A stretch of DNA of 64,000 nt from Strix aluco. Taxonomy: Eukaryota; Chordata; Aves; Strigiformes; Strigidae. Made by a program: the position numbers and the translations under genes. Where the stretch lies: positions 998,501 to 1,062,500 of the forward strand of contig NC_133932.1 in assembly GCF_031877795.1 (NCBI RefSeq). The letters are read 5' to 3'. The notes below the pieces were generated by a model, which had not been told where the DNA came from, ran no database searches, and was given only the letters and a program-made list of their open reading frames with translations. Shown piece by piece: positions 1 to 13,858 of the stretch; the first letter of the stretch is position 1, and each line of letters starts with the position of its first letter.

Positions 1-3000
1 ATATTATTCATCTTAAAACAATCTTAGCTCCATACCTAGTCTTGTGACAGTTTAACTTCTTGCTGCTGCAATTAACTGACAGCAGGAAAATTTCAGCTCA
101 CTCAAACCTCAAATTCCCAGACCTTGTAGTTGTGGGGGAGGAAGGGAAGTGAGCTTGAGAATGTGCTTTGAGCGGACCTTAAAATTTAAAGAGACAGCGG
201 AAGAAGCAGATAAAAGCCTACGAAAAAGTTTAAAAAGAAACATCAGGATTTTTAAGATGTAGTCAGTGTTTTGTGGGCTTGCTTGTGATCCCCAGTCCTG
301 CAGCACTGCTTCCTTTCGGTCAGGATGTAGGGCATGCCCGGTGGAACCACACAGCAAAAGGACAACCAAGAAGGGAGTTTTCTCATGTCATCATTTGTCT
401 CAAGTTCAGCTGCCAAAACATGAGCACATTATGGCACATATCTACATATTTCTTCTGCCAAATCTATACACTATTCATCATTAACTCTTCCGGTACTTGC
501 TCTAAGTACGGGCATAGTTCATTAATTTACCCCCTCTTCAGCAAGGAAGCGCTGTAGAGGACGATGCAATAGCACTGCAGCAGAGTCCTAACGGTACTGA
601 AGTGGCTGAGTCAGTCTAGTGCCTTCCCTCACACACTCCTTAAATTTTTTCATCATTTCCAATGCTCTTTTATGATTTTAGTTTATTAAGAAACAGAAGT
701 CCCCAGAAATATTAAGTTTAAATAAGGAAGGTAGATATATCGGATTATCCTAGCAAAGCAGCCCTCAGTTAGAACTACGTTTCTAACTCTCCAACAACAG
801 TGACTTGGTTTTGAAGTGGTAAGTTTAACAGCATCTTAATGGGAAAAGATTCTTGCTAACCTGCCCCACCCCACACAAAACCAAGCAGTTATTCCTGTTC
901 TTGAAGGCCTGCACAAACCATGACACCAAAAAACTAAAGTTTTACTGTGTCAAAATGTCATTGGAGACTTCCATCATCACACCACACCTATAATCTGACA
1001 TTTTCTGGCTCTTTCTGCCCTAATCTCTTTCAACAATGAGGGAATAAGCGGTAGAGGAAGAGTTTGCTGACTGTGAGATCTAGAGACTTCTTCCCCTCCA
1101 AGAGCATACAGAACCAACCATTTACTTCCACAGCATCCTGATAACTGTGACACAAGACAGTCTTCCTCCAGAGACAGCTTCTCTTTGTTAAGGAAGCTTT
1201 CCAAGGTTTCCCCTCAATTTCCCCTTTCTCCAACTATGGCAGAAGACCTGAAAAGAAATAGCAAGATCGTATTTTCTCCAAGTACTCAACAGCAAGCAAT
1301 GATGTCCAGTAGATTTTACTAAATCACAGTAGTAGCAATGTTCAGTCGATTCAGCCAACCCTTGTTCTTCATTAAGCTACTACCGCCAGAAATGCAGCCT
1401 CTACTGACATTAACCTACTGGGGAGAGACAGACTGGAGCTGTGTCCACCTCTGACCTTTTGCATGGCTGCACACTAATTCAGGACAGGCTGCAAGAGGTA
1501 ATAGATTGGGTGTAGGGCCTAAGTGCTTGCCTCCTCCCTTTCATCATCTTGCTAATTGCGAAACCTATTCTGCACCATAAGAGACAGCGATACATTTATG
1601 ACTTTGTGGACAATTCATGATTATTTTATTCCATTTCTGTCTATAATGAAAGACACCAGTACTTTGCTCCTCACCAGAACATGCCTGCCAACGGGGTCAA
1701 GCAAGGAGGAAAAGCAACTTAATATTTTTCATTGACAAACGCCATTTCAGTTCGCTTCTGTCCAAAATCTTCAAGGAGATCTCTGCATGACTTTCCCTCA
1801 TGTGACTCTCCAGTCCTACTCAGAAACTCAGAAACTCTTTCCATGCAGGCATACCCTTTGGCTAAAAGGTACTGATAAAGAATCCAAGTCCAGTCAAGTC
1901 TATTGTATTTTCACCCCCTGCAATCCTAGTTTACCTAGACAGGACAGCTGGTAGAAGAGGGAGGTTAAGCTCCCTTCCACAAGGTTCCAGGCAGGCCCAG
2001 GAACAAACAGTTTATCTCTGTGCCTTGGGCATAACAGCAACACAGCACCTACACCCCTCCAAACCTTCACCTCCAGCCCCACTACCACCTCCAAATGGAA
2101 GAAATCAGGTATGGTGGCTTGTTCTAGCCAAAACTAAGCCCTTCAACATTTCAGGCAAGATCTGAAAAACATGAGCTTGCAGCCTTCCAGGAAGACATGC
2201 CATCAATAGGGAGAGTTTGGCAAAAGCTGCAGAAGATCTACAGGTCCCGACTCACTCTTACAGTCTTATCACCATGCTGACTCTCTTGTTCTCACTTCCT
2301 TTTTATCTAGTGCAGTATCATCTGTTCAGCGGTGTAACTTCTTTTCCGCTCCTCTTCCCTCCCTCTGCCTGAGCACACAGTAGCTTTTACACACGCCCAA
2401 CAGCGGGAGCAGGAACAGAAAAAAATGAAAAGGCCTGAGAAAAAGAGAGGTTGCATGCACTCATCGGACTGTTTCTTGGATAGCAAGAAGACATGTGTAC
2501 AGGCCTAGGTCAAGTTACTACAAGCTTTTTAAAGCTTACTGAAACAGTCCCCTCTTGGCTGCAAAAAACTGCTGTGATCCTGTTCTCAGAGGCAGCGTGA
2601 TCAATGATGTGCATTGTTTCACAGAGATACCGCTTTGGGGCCTACCAGTGCAAAATTTAATGTCACTTATACTGACACCAAATACTAGCTCCACGGATGA
2701 AAAACAGGAGTACAAAGCATCAGCCAGTGCATCCTGCCAGAAAATCCTGAGGAGCAAAACACAATGGAACACAGGCATTAGGTATCGCTGAAATGGCCCT
2801 CAAATAGGAGCAGTATTCGGCACAACTGTCTGGTGCTGAGTTAATTAGGCCTGCTGGGAGGCAGACATGTTACCTCCAGCTTGGGGCTATCACAGGGTTG
2901 TTATGTCACCCTTGAGAGTCGAGCTAATATTTTGGCTCAGTGTAATGTGGATCCCTGGCACCAGCTCAAGGTGACAGCATGCTCCACTGCATGGTGTAGA

Positions 3001-3494
3001 CACACAATTAAAACTGCAGGTGTAAAAGAGATAGCTGGTTTGATATTTCTCAGCTAGTGAATGTTGGTTTTAATTATTTTTCCCCTCCAAGATAGAAAAC
3101 AATACTCCCTAAGTTCCAAAATGGCTTGGGGCTCATTCCAACAATGGACACGCTTTTTGTAGCGGTTAAACACTGCTAACTTGAGTTTAAAAGTCAGCCC
3201 TGACTATATCTAAATCCAGCTTGCGGCTTTGAAGCGAAGAAGAAAAATAACAACCATTGAATTCTCATCTAACTGGTGCTTTCTAATCACTACAGATTTC
3301 CAAAAACCTTGCCTATAATTATGATCAAGAATAAGATCAAGTCCACAGCCTCAGCTTCTTCTCTGCTTTTGTGCCTCGAGATGAGGACTGGAAGAAGTGG
3401 TCAATTTATGCAAAGGTGCACAGAGGTTGGGAACAGACATTTCCTTATGCTTTCCCCATCCTGTCCCTCCACAAGGCCTCCCCTCAGCACACGC

Positions 3495-3508
3495 TTTTTT
3501 TTTTTTTT
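3495..3508. repeat. T14 homopolymer
   Basis: An uninterrupted T run in non-coding DNA. An A18 run lies 0.2 kb away at 3735-3752. Confidence 0.8.
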
Positions 3509-3734
3509 CTTCCTACTCCAGCACACTTGAACAGAGACCAGCTAGTTACAGCCATGCCCAGCAGCCACAGAGATGCAGTGCAGTGCAAAAACAACTACTT
3601 TGTGGTTGGTCAAAAGGTAACCTGTGCATGCAAAGTCCAAAACAGGTATGAGCTGAGCACAGATAGCTCTGCTTCCTCAACTCCCAAAGTTTTAATCAAA
3701 GCAAACACCACAAATCCAGCTCTAACTACACCTT

Positions 3735-3752
3735 AAAAAAAAAAAAAAAAAA
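3735..3752. repeat. A18 homopolymer
   Basis: Uninterrupted A run; no retroposon body was recognised upstream of it on either strand. Confidence 0.8.
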
Positions 3753-4238
3753 TCACAAATTTCAGCCATAGCTGAAAGATTTCTTCCAGCCCTGTTGTAC
3801 TCTCCCAGATTAACCTTTAAAGCTTTAGCCAGCCTAAGCTAGGCTGCTATTTATATATTACACATCATACGTGTCAGTATAACACATGATAGAACAAAAT
3901 ACAGAGAATGAGTACTATAAATCCATGCAGCAACTCCTGCATACCGTGGTGACAACACTGCTCCTTCTCAGCCTATGTTTCCCCTCTCCCTTCAGCTCTT
4001 CTTCCAGAAAGACTGGAATATAAACAAGCCATGCAACATGTTCTGGGGGTCAGAGTTCAAGACATTTTCTCCTCATACCTTCATTTGCATAACTGAAAAA
4101 GTTAATGTCAACCTGAGCTGCTCTTTCTGAAGGAATAGAGCATCATGGTTTTGAGTTAGTTTGCTTCTTCACCTCCTTTTAAACAACAAAAACCACAGAT
4201 ACTACACAATGCTTGAGAAAACAGAAAATTATTAATAA

Positions 4239-4254
4239 ATATATATATATATAT
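4239..4254. repeat. (AT)8 microsatellite
   Basis: Uninterrupted AT dinucleotides in AT-rich non-coding DNA. Confidence 0.85.
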
Positions 4255-5341
4255 CCCACTACAACATCAGTTACTCATTCACACCCACTGTTCTTTGTCC
4301 ATGAGTGCCTGGAGAGTCAGAGGCTTGAGGTCAAACAAACAATCCTTCTTAGGTTTCCCAGTGAGAAAAGATGGAAAAAAGTGTAAAGAGAAAAGGCTGG
4401 AAATACCCAGATTAGTCAGGTTTCAAACCAGCTCAGTTACAAATCACAACAGCTCACCATCTTTTTCCCCTAGAAACCATGATCAATCTAAATAAAGGCC
4501 CAACCAGAGAATTTTATCTGTATTACACGTGTACATTCACTACAGCATTAAGTTCACCTTCAAACAAGGCACACTTTGTCTTCTAATAATGCCTAGGATA
4601 TCTAAAACATCCAGCTCTGGCTGATTTGGAGCTAGTGATTTAACCTCAGCTCTCACAAAAATAGCTGGGAATTACAAAACTCATCTACCAGTCAGCTTGG
4701 GGAAAATAAAGAATAATCTCAACCCTAGGCTAAAACAAATCACAAAAAAAAAAAAGACCCAACCACATTCACAAGCAAAATGAGGGCTCCCAAGGGTAGA
4801 GGGAATGTTTGGTTTGGGTTTTTTTGAAAAGAAAAAAGATAACTGAGAGAGCTGATTTACTTCCTTCACTACCAGCATCTGGAGAATGAAATGCTCCCCA
4901 TCTACATCAACAGAAAGTCCCAAATAAATCAGAGTAATTTCTCACTTAATCATAATAGTATAAATCCTGATCTGTACTGGTGTCAGAATCTGTCCCTGAA
5001 GAGACACAGCTGCTTTCTGTATGACTAGTTTTCACAGTGGCATTTGCAAGCCCCAGTCATAATTAAGTCCAAATATGCACAGCCAGCCATCATCTGATGC
5101 CACAGGATTTTTCAACAGAATTTTTAGCCCTCATATTTTAAAAAGCAACATGTTACATGGTGCAGGTTTGTGTGAATTAAGAGGCCCAGCAAGAAGGTGT
5201 GAACATACTACCAGCATACAAAACTGAATGGTTTAAATTTTTATTTAAATAACATGCAAAGCACGTCCGTAGTCAGAACCCCAAACCTATTAAGTTCACT
5301 GATTTCTGCTGTGTTGCTCCCTATCTTGCCTCAACTGCTGG

Positions 5342-5425
5342 GAAAAAAAAAAAAAAAACAAAACACCACCAAAAAAACCAACAAAAGACCAAACCCACCG
5401 AAAAACCAAAACCCCCAGCTGTTTG
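5342..5425. repeat. A run followed by A/C-rich low-complexity tract
   Basis: About 17 A followed by about 65 bp made almost only of A and C. Similar A/C-rich tracts recur at about 27545-27592 and 34050-34098, and a T/G-rich one (the other strand) at 6906-6948. Confidence 0.7.
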
Positions 5426-6905
5426 AGAAGGAATTTACCCCAACAACAGATTCTGCGAGTCAATCTACTGCAACGGAGAGCTCTGGGACTCTCAGGAATG
5501 CAGCAAAACAAGTCAGTGAAAAGTGTGAAGCTAAATTAATTCAGGGAGGGAAGAAAATGAAGATAAGTGGTAGCACTTACCCCACAGTACTACTAAGTCC
5601 TGGAAGTTTCCCAGGGCAGCGATCCTGCCAGCTCAGGAGAAAGCTGCAGGACATTAAGTGTGAGCAGCTTCTCTGATAACATTACTAACTTACAATTCCA
5701 GTGCTCTCAATTCAGCATTGCAATGAATACATTCACATTGCCTTTGGATCTTGAAAATTAATCATAATACACACCTTAACTGCTAACTATTATAAGAAAA
5801 TAAACCCAATCTGACAGTGCCAAACCGGAAAAGCTCGAATATTGTACATATTAAGGCTACTTTCAAAAGCCTGCTTTATATGTAGCTTTGTTTTCTTAGC
5901 ACTACAGCTCAAAAATATTATTTACAATAACAACAACAAAAACAAACCATAAGAAAAGCTCTAATGAGCAACTTCACAACTATGAGAATGTTTTGTGGAC
6001 ATAAAATGTTTTTGAGCTAACACAGAACTGTTGTACAGGTTGTAGCAGAGCCTGTATCTGATCCCCTAAAGGCTTTTAGTGTTTTGTTTCATTTCTTAAA
6101 TGTGAATACTGGAAAAACTACCACCTTGAATATCCAAACAGCACTGATCCTGAGAATTTTGAGAGCTATGAGATACATAGCATAGTTGAAAAACGTAGTC
6201 CTGAGGAACATTTAACACAGCACGTAAAGTCCTAACTGACATCTTTTCTGCATGGGAAAGGTTGCCAATAAGTCCATGTTTAAAAAAAAAAAAAAGAAAT
6301 TATTTGTAAGGTAATGAGTTTTCCAAGGGGAACAAAGACGTAGGTATATCTGACTTGAGCAGAGTATCAGTAATTGTGTGTTTCCTTATACAAAGATGAA
6401 ACCAAATTCACAATAAAAACCCAGGACAAAGTAGCTGGCTAAAAGACATAAAACCAGAATTGGAATTCTTCACAGAGCAACTGTCAGTTGCTGTAAGGGA
6501 ACTCAGCTCCGTATGGAAAAGTTGGCACAAGTTCGTTTACATATTTCTGTGTATACAGAGCTATAAAACAACACTACAACAGCCCATGTTGCAGTGCTAA
6601 CTTTTAGTGGGTATTCATCCCATAGTAGAGTTGTTAGCCCTGAATTTTGCACCGTAAGTTTCCTTACCTATACCAGAGGAAAGCTAATCATCTCTGATGG
6701 TAATCTTCAATTGCCATCTGTCTGGGAGGAAAGCTGCCTAAATTAGTCAGTAGGGAATGCTGGGAAAGCTTATATGCTTTTCTCAGTGCTACATAGAGAC
6801 GCCCATTTAGGACTTTTAGACCTCAATCCTCCCTAAAGGTTAAACACAACCCATTTCCTCCCCAAAACTGAAAATTGATGTATCACTGTTCTGAGGGTTC
6901 TTTCA

Positions 6906-6948
6906 GTTGGTTGGTTGTTTTTTGGTTGGTTTTTGTTGTTTTTTTTTT
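6906..6948. repeat. T/G-rich low-complexity tract
   Basis: TTGG and TTG repeats ending in a T run. It is the same composition class as the A/C-rich tracts, in the opposite orientation. Confidence 0.7.
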
Positions 6949-8689
6949 AAAAGGACAGTCACCCCTAAAACTGAGGGGAGTCAAAGGTGCGTTTCACCCC
7001 ACCCACCCACATGAAAGATTCCCTTTCACAGTCTCACAGCCCTACTGCTGGGGTTGCCCTGTAGTGGCTAAAATGCCTCGGAGCCCAGCTCCGAGCCAGG
7101 CAGCGTGCGGGCAGCGGGCAGCCTTCCTGCCAGGGCAGGCTGCCCACACGCACCCCGCTGCACCCACGGCTTCACTCAGCACCTTCTGCTGCACGTCCTC
7201 AGCTCCTCCACCAGTTTGTTACTTTCTAAGCCAAGTCTGGATTGCTGTAAGTGAAACAGAGTGTCTATTTTTGCTGTTCAATTCTCAGTTTCAACAGCCC
7301 TTCAAGGCTACAGCAAAATGAATGGGAGTTTCTTCAGGACTGTAGCATTTTTAAATAGATTAGCTGCCCTCCTCTACCCAATCTTTGCTGAGCGTTGGAT
7401 TTGGTCAGGCTGTATGTGCGAGTATCTCCCTGAAGGTAAGAGAGTGATGGGGTAAGCCCTGGGACACCACCGGGCTCACCTCCCCGGGAGTCACAGCAGG
7501 GCGATGGATGACTTCTGTGGCACAGATCTGCTCTTCCAGAACCAAACCGGCCCACGCTGCAGCGGGGATAAAACAAAGTCTGGTATTTAGTTCAGCATAA
7601 AACTGAAAGTGCTCCAGAGCAAGAGACAGCGTAAGCAGGACCCAGTGTTGCCTACTGACGTCTCTTCCTTTTTAATGTGAACACACCAAATCCAGCTCAG
7701 TCTCCAGCATCACCATGTCCTATCAGATTGCTATTCATGCCACAGATGACGCAGAATGCCATTAGAGCATGAAATGCAGTAAAAGGCTTTTTGTTCTGTT
7801 ACATCGCATGTGTTCTTAGCATGAAATGAGATTTATGCAATCACAGCCTATATGCATGGGTGCGTGCCCTTTCTTTCCTTCCCTACAGAACTGTGAACCC
7901 CTTTGGCTAATTTCAGTCAAATTTGACAGGAGATTAGGAACTTAATGCGTTCGAGACCTCAAGTTTTGCAAAAATAAACAGGCAGCTGGGTAGAACAAAG
8001 AAACCCTATAAGCTCATCTTTCATTAAAGATCAGAAAGTTTACATGGAGAAAGACATCAGAGACCTGGTTTCATTACATCTGCTTGTCACACAGTTGTGT
8101 GGCCCAGCTAATGTAAGAGCCTCTGCCCATTACAAAAAAAAAAAAAGCTAAAATTTTGAAAAGCCTTGCACAAACATATAAGCATCCAAATTTCCCAAAG
8201 CAGTTGCCTGAAATTAAACGTTTTAAATATCCTTTCCAGTCACCTAACAGATAGTGCTGGCTGACTTCAGACACCCAGCTTCAAAAAAAGTCACTCTGAC
8301 ACCAGCCAGTATTTATTATAGGAACAATTCTCTGTGAAATCTGAAGAATGAGATGCATATTCTATTTCACTTCACTGTTCCTTCCAAAAAGCTCTGAACA
8401 ACATTCTCAATTTAGATTAGAAATCTCTAAACTAATATAAAACCTAAGGTTTGAGGCTAAGCCATCTAAGAACCAATGTCCCAAGCTGAAAATAAATTAT
8501 GGCGTGCCATTAGCACAGAAGAACGAATGAAAATAGCTATTCCATTCCAATTGCTCCAGTGAAAACGAAGTAACAGCATTTCCTTAACATGTTTTGTAAG
8601 AAAAGGCAGTCAATCTTGAGGAACTGTACAAATGGTATTTACACTGACCAGTATTTTATCCATCTGGCTACTTCAAACCCAGTTTACAC

Positions 8690-8960
8690 ACCTGGCCTGT
8701 GCTCCACTGCACAAGGTGAGCAACACAGGCACGAGAACAGTCTGCTATGTCAGACCCATGTCCATCCAGCCCACTAGTCTGTCTCCAGCAGCGACAGAGG
8801 GAGATGCTATTGAGGGACAGCATGTTGTGGACATTTTGTGGTTCGTTCCCCTTGTCCACACATCCCCCTCGCAGCACCTACAATTGTTTAGTACGGAGGA
8901 TAACATCCCTGCCTACTCCTTTTAGCATCCTTTTATGGACTTGCCAATGTCTGCACTTGG
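8690..8960 (-). mobile_element. CR1 3'-region fragment, antisense
   Basis: The plus strand reads TCAGACCCATGTCCATCCAG, then a 'CTAGTCTGTCTCCAGCAGCGACAG' type block, then 'TTTTATGGACTTGCC'. This matches the antisense CR1 3'-region pattern ('...GGTCCATCTAGCCCAGT...CTGTCT...GACAGTGGC...') seen in sauropsid genomes. It is diverged and the ends are approximate. Confidence 0.55.
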
Positions 8961-11900
8961 GAACCAGGGCAGAAAAAAGGACAGGAAACCCACCAAAGGA
9001 GACTGAAGTGGCACTGCTACATCAGAGCTGCTGAACCACGGGGCGCTTCACTGACACAGTCCTGAGGCCCCTGACTTTTTGAGAATGGGGAATTAAAACT
9101 GCCACGGGTGGTTACCAAATTGGGGAGGGAAGGATAGGCTTATATAGCCTTCGAGATTCTCAGCTGAGGCAAGTAACAGTCACCCTGTTTCATTAAATAT
9201 TGCAAAACATTTGGGCAAGCAGAGCTAGCTGTAGTTTTCCCTTAACTGTTTCCAGCAAAAACCAGGCTTTTCCCAGCTAACCAAATGAGAAGGCAGTAAC
9301 TTGTCTACACAGGGGCACGATCAAGACTAGCTGCCACATGCTAGCAAGCCTTGTACGCATTCACCAATACGGACAAATCCTAACTTGCTCTGGCGCTTCA
9401 TCAAGTCGATTTAATATTATGGCTCCATTTAATCTTGTGCAAGTGTTCTGTTCAAACAAACCCCACAGGGTATCTACGCCACTAACCCTCCTCCTGGTTT
9501 CAGTCCCACACACTGCCTTCAGACTACCTGAAGCACTGTGAAGATCAAGGTGATAGTGTTTCCCGGGTGCTCAGATGTGACACTGGTGGAGGAGGTAGGC
9601 AGGTTCAAGAACTTCAAAGAAATGGGAAGTATCCATTTTGACTGCCAAAAGATGAACAAGGTGGTGCTTTCATTCAGCAGCAACAGCTCTTAAGCAGCAA
9701 GCACCTTTGTCTCTCCTCATTGCAGGGAGGAAAACCCGCAAGTTCTTTCCCTGCACTGACCCTTGTGTTATGCTAGGGGTGCTTGTACGCTGCTTTCCCT
9801 AAACAGATCATTTCCCCCACACAGGTCATCGTTTAGCCAAAAAACTGTGTCAGCACAACACGGCTCGCAAAACTTCGCTGCCCAGGAGGGAGCTACATAA
9901 ACCAACAACTACATTGGAAAAGAGAAAAAAAGAGATAATGGCAAAACCACAACTTCAATTCCTTTCTTACCCTGGGAAAGGGACTCCTCCTCCTCCATCC
10001 TACAAGCGATATCATTTGTATTTTATACACACACACATTCTGTATTGACTATTAAATGGCCACTACATGTGCATATTTCCCCTGCCTACCTCTGCTAAGG
10101 CTCAGGGTAAGCTGATGACATGCTCTTCACACCACTCTCATTTCACTGCTGGCCACAGGACTCTGAAAAGCAGCAACGAAGGAAAGCAGCAGCCGGCCAC
10201 CACTGCGCTGCAGAAGTGTCAGTCTGCAGATCCAGCCTAACAAAGAGCTTTTCTGAGCCCTGCAGCAGCTGATCCTTATTTTAGTCTTTCTGACCTGTGC
10301 TCAAAGGGCTAGAAACTGTTTTTTTAAGTGTCAGTTGAAGAGTCTGTGGAAATCTAAGACTGCTAGCCACCCACCTCACATATGAAGTTTCCTACTAACT
10401 AGTGGCCCAAAAGAAAGCAATATTGCTGCCAGGGGAACGGACTATAAATCAACAGATGTTAAGAACAACTTCAATGGTTAAGTCTGAACTTCACTTCATT
10501 CCTGTCTGCTCTTTAAACCAGTTTCTTGATTATTCCATTCCTGCCCCCCTAACAGGAGGGAGCATCAGCTTTGTGGCTCCCAGTTTTCAAGCCTTCCCTT
10601 CCCAGCCAGGGCAAGCAGGGGCTATTCAAGTTTTTGCCTTGCTCCTCCTGGCTCCCCACGGATGCTGGAATGTAAAGAACAGCTCTAGCACAATGTACTC
10701 CAGCTTTACTGCTGCTGCCGGGGCTGGGGGCAGAGGCAACACACAACAGTTACAAGCAAACTTTGGGTATTATCTGGGGGACACTTAAAATTTGCTCACT
10801 CTGTTGCAGTGCTGTAAAGGGTCTTCCTCTTGAGATGTCACAGCTTCACTTTTGCCATCAAGACCAAAGAACGACCGACTTTGAACACTGAAGAGCCACC
10901 CCACCCAAACAAAATGAACTTTAAAAGGACATGATGTTTTAAGATGATAGGTACAGCACATAGAAAGAAGCACTACAGTATTTTACCACATTCTGCACCT
11001 GCATTTGTTCAATGCATTTTTCAAAAGGTAGCGATACCACGTGCAAGCCACATGTTCCCTATTTTTGCTTCATAGCACACACTAGCTAATGCTGCCCATC
11101 ACTTTCCAGCTTTTTAACCTTTCTGTACAAATAGCAGCTACTGATACCGGCGATTAATACACTGAGCTGCAAAGTGAGAGCAAATTCATACTGAAAGGTG
11201 ACTCGCAAAGGAAACAGCTTGCACATCGCATGTTCCTTCCGACCTCAATACACATCAAGAAAAACTGAGGTTTTAGGTTTTTCCGTAGAGCAGGAGGATG
11301 AAAGAAAGATTTCACACTTCGAGAAGTTCACATGCCAAGTAATAAAATAAAGAAGTTTTATTTCATTTCCCTTGAAGACTATGAATAGGAACAGAAGTAG
11401 TCATAAGTAACGTAGCAAAACTGGAAGTAGAAGAAAGTGGATTAATGGGGAAGTTCAGGGTTTTTTTTCTGCTACAAAGCTCTTGGTCTTCTGAGTAAAC
11501 AGATGGTAGAAAATAGAGACTCTGAAAAAGAAAAAACCCTGTACACTCAGTCACCCCATAAATTAACTTCCCAATATAATTTACTAGTGTCTCTATAAGG
11601 CTAGAAAAATTGATGAACAAATTATTCAAATGAATGACAAATGAGTTGCTGCAAGTTTGATAAATTAAACTCCTCTTAATTGCACAGTGCACATTTCAAC
11701 AGATTTAGCTAAAGCAGTGCAAGCATCTGTAAGGAAAGATATCTATGAAAAGTGATACTTCAAGTTATCTTGAGACTGTTCCTAAAACGCACTTAACTAG
11801 GGAACCACAGCAGAGTATCTCATATAACACACGGTAAAAACAACCTTTCATGCTTATAAGTAAAATAACCTTAATGTTAAGGTACAAAGACAAACAAAGA

Positions 11901-13559
11901 TCCTGTGCTACAGCTCAAGCTATGCCATGGGAGAAAAAAAATGAAAGCCTTTCCTCACAAGCCTCTTGGAGTCAATGGCATGGACTGCCTCATGGAGATT
12001 CACAGGGGTCTTGCAAGTTGTATCTTCAAACGACCCATCTGACTGCATTCTCTTCCAGGCCAAAATACCTGAACCCCCAGCGGCATGTGAAGCAATACGC
12101 AAGGAGCAGAAAACCACAAATCAGCCAAAGCAGGTTTATGAGAACTTTCCCAAGCCTGTCTTGGGAGGATGGATCAAACCTTTACTGAAAGGCACTAATC
12201 ATGGCGTGCCCAGAAACTAACAATGAAAACAAGACTGGGATAAAAGCATTAATGGCACAAAGAAGCTATCGTAAGAAATACTATTCCCACTCCCTGCCAC
12301 CTTCTATCCAAAAATGATCACACGGGAAAGAAACCAATCATCCAAAATCCTCTAAAACTGCCTCTGCTTGTAAGGTTTCCAAGGTCTGAGGAGGTGGCAA
12401 AGGAGAAGAGCACAGGGTGCATATCAAAGTAACACCTCACCAATCACCTTGTCTAGCCAAAACACCACAACTCACCTATTTCCACACTTCTTTACAAGTT
12501 AGGTCCCAGGCACTTGTTATCTTCCCACCAGCTTCCAGGTTTTGCTGTCCTGCCTACACACTCCGCAGCTGCTCCCATGGGCGCTTCCCCAACAGGCAAT
12601 TGCTTCCGCAGAGAAATTTTCCTCCTGATTTTGAAAAGAGGGTATTTGGGCACTGGGAGTTCTCAGGGGATGATTCTTACATCCCACAAGCAGAAGTCCC
12701 CTACAGCCACGATGACCCTCAGGGAGACCACAGGATTTACCCACCTTTAATACTGCTGCTTTAACAAACAGCTCTAAGCTTAAAGAGTAACTTAATTGAC
12801 TGATTCAGTTCAGCGGAAAGACAGACATGCTAAAGAAGCAGGTACTGCAACAAGCTGGAAAGAAAGATCTGTAGATTTATTTCATGTAGGTGGGAAGAAA
12901 AACAAGGGTACAGCTGGTGCAATCTTACATATGGAAGCAAAGTTATTTTAGTTTCAGAAATATCACTTCTGTGACCAAATCAGTTAGGAATATGTCCAGA
13001 AACAGATGGGTAGGAAGCCTCACTCCACACACATTTCTTTTTCCTTTAAGCCCACCCTGAATTTAGTTTTTTTAAGTTTAGGAGTGACCAGTCTAGTATG
13101 GCATTCTCTACAATAGAAGTTATATATCTTTATGTATAACATTTTTACACAGTTCAGCTGCAACAGACTTGCCAGGTTAAAACAAGTAATCTCATGCCAT
13201 CACAAAGTTCGTCCTTTCTTTTGCAACCACGCTGTATGTAAGAACAGCTCGGCATAAAGCGGGTGAAGAAGAGACAGGCAAAGACTGAAGAAACCTGGAC
13301 AGAAAAGTTTCACTTGGGTAACAGGAGCGCAACAGCCACAAATCCCAGTAGATCAGCTCTTCGTCTCACTGGAGGTTTTCAGAAAGGACAGCAGGACTGA
13401 TCTCACAGCTTGCAATAGCTAAAATAGAAACGCCGCCCTCGCAGCCAAATAATAATCCAAAGACTTTAAAAAAAAAAAAATGCGGAGAACATAAAACTTC
13501 CAGGGTTCGTTTCTTCCCTACGCTACAAGTAATGGATTTGCATAGCTTAAGGCAGAGCC
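8961..13559. other. Non-coding; no gene seen
   Basis: Open frames of up to 128 codons (10402-10788, plus) lack recognisable domains and have no splice or start context worth trusting. Probably intronic to the leftward gene. Confidence 0.55.
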
Positions 13560-13858
13560 TACCCACAGAGCCATTGTTCCTTCCCCCAGGCCTTCGGCGC
13601 TCCCAAGGGGCAGTCCCTCCCGTCGGTACCCCGCGGAAAGGCAGCCTTCATCGGAACCTGCCCGCCGGCAGCCATGGCAACGCCGGGGGACGGCCAGACC
13701 CGAGCAGCTTCGCCGGAGCCATGAATTCCCCCCTCAAATTTTATTTACGGACCGTTGCCGGCCGCCGCCAGCTCTGCCGAGAGGCTCCCCCTGCGCGGGG
13801 CCGCCCTCATCCCCCCCCCCCCGCGCTGAACTCACCGACACCCCCCGGCTGAACTCAC

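Larger units (their letters stand above)
1..8689. other. Non-coding, AT-rich; no gene seen
   Basis: Only short unrelated open frames, homopolymers and simple repeats. If the island at 13.56-14.33 kb is the start of a leftward gene, this is its first intron. No coding exon or sialyltransferase motif was recognised on the minus strand. Confidence 0.55.

Noticed and set aside
5254-5676. 140-codon plus-strand frame with a lysine/proline run
   Set aside because: The run is the translation of a poly-A and A/C-rich tract, not a protein feature.
13672-13725. Plus-strand ATG in good context (GCCATGG) inside the left CpG island
   Set aside because: The frame ends after 16 codons and has no donor site. 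The splice donors in this island are on the minus strand.
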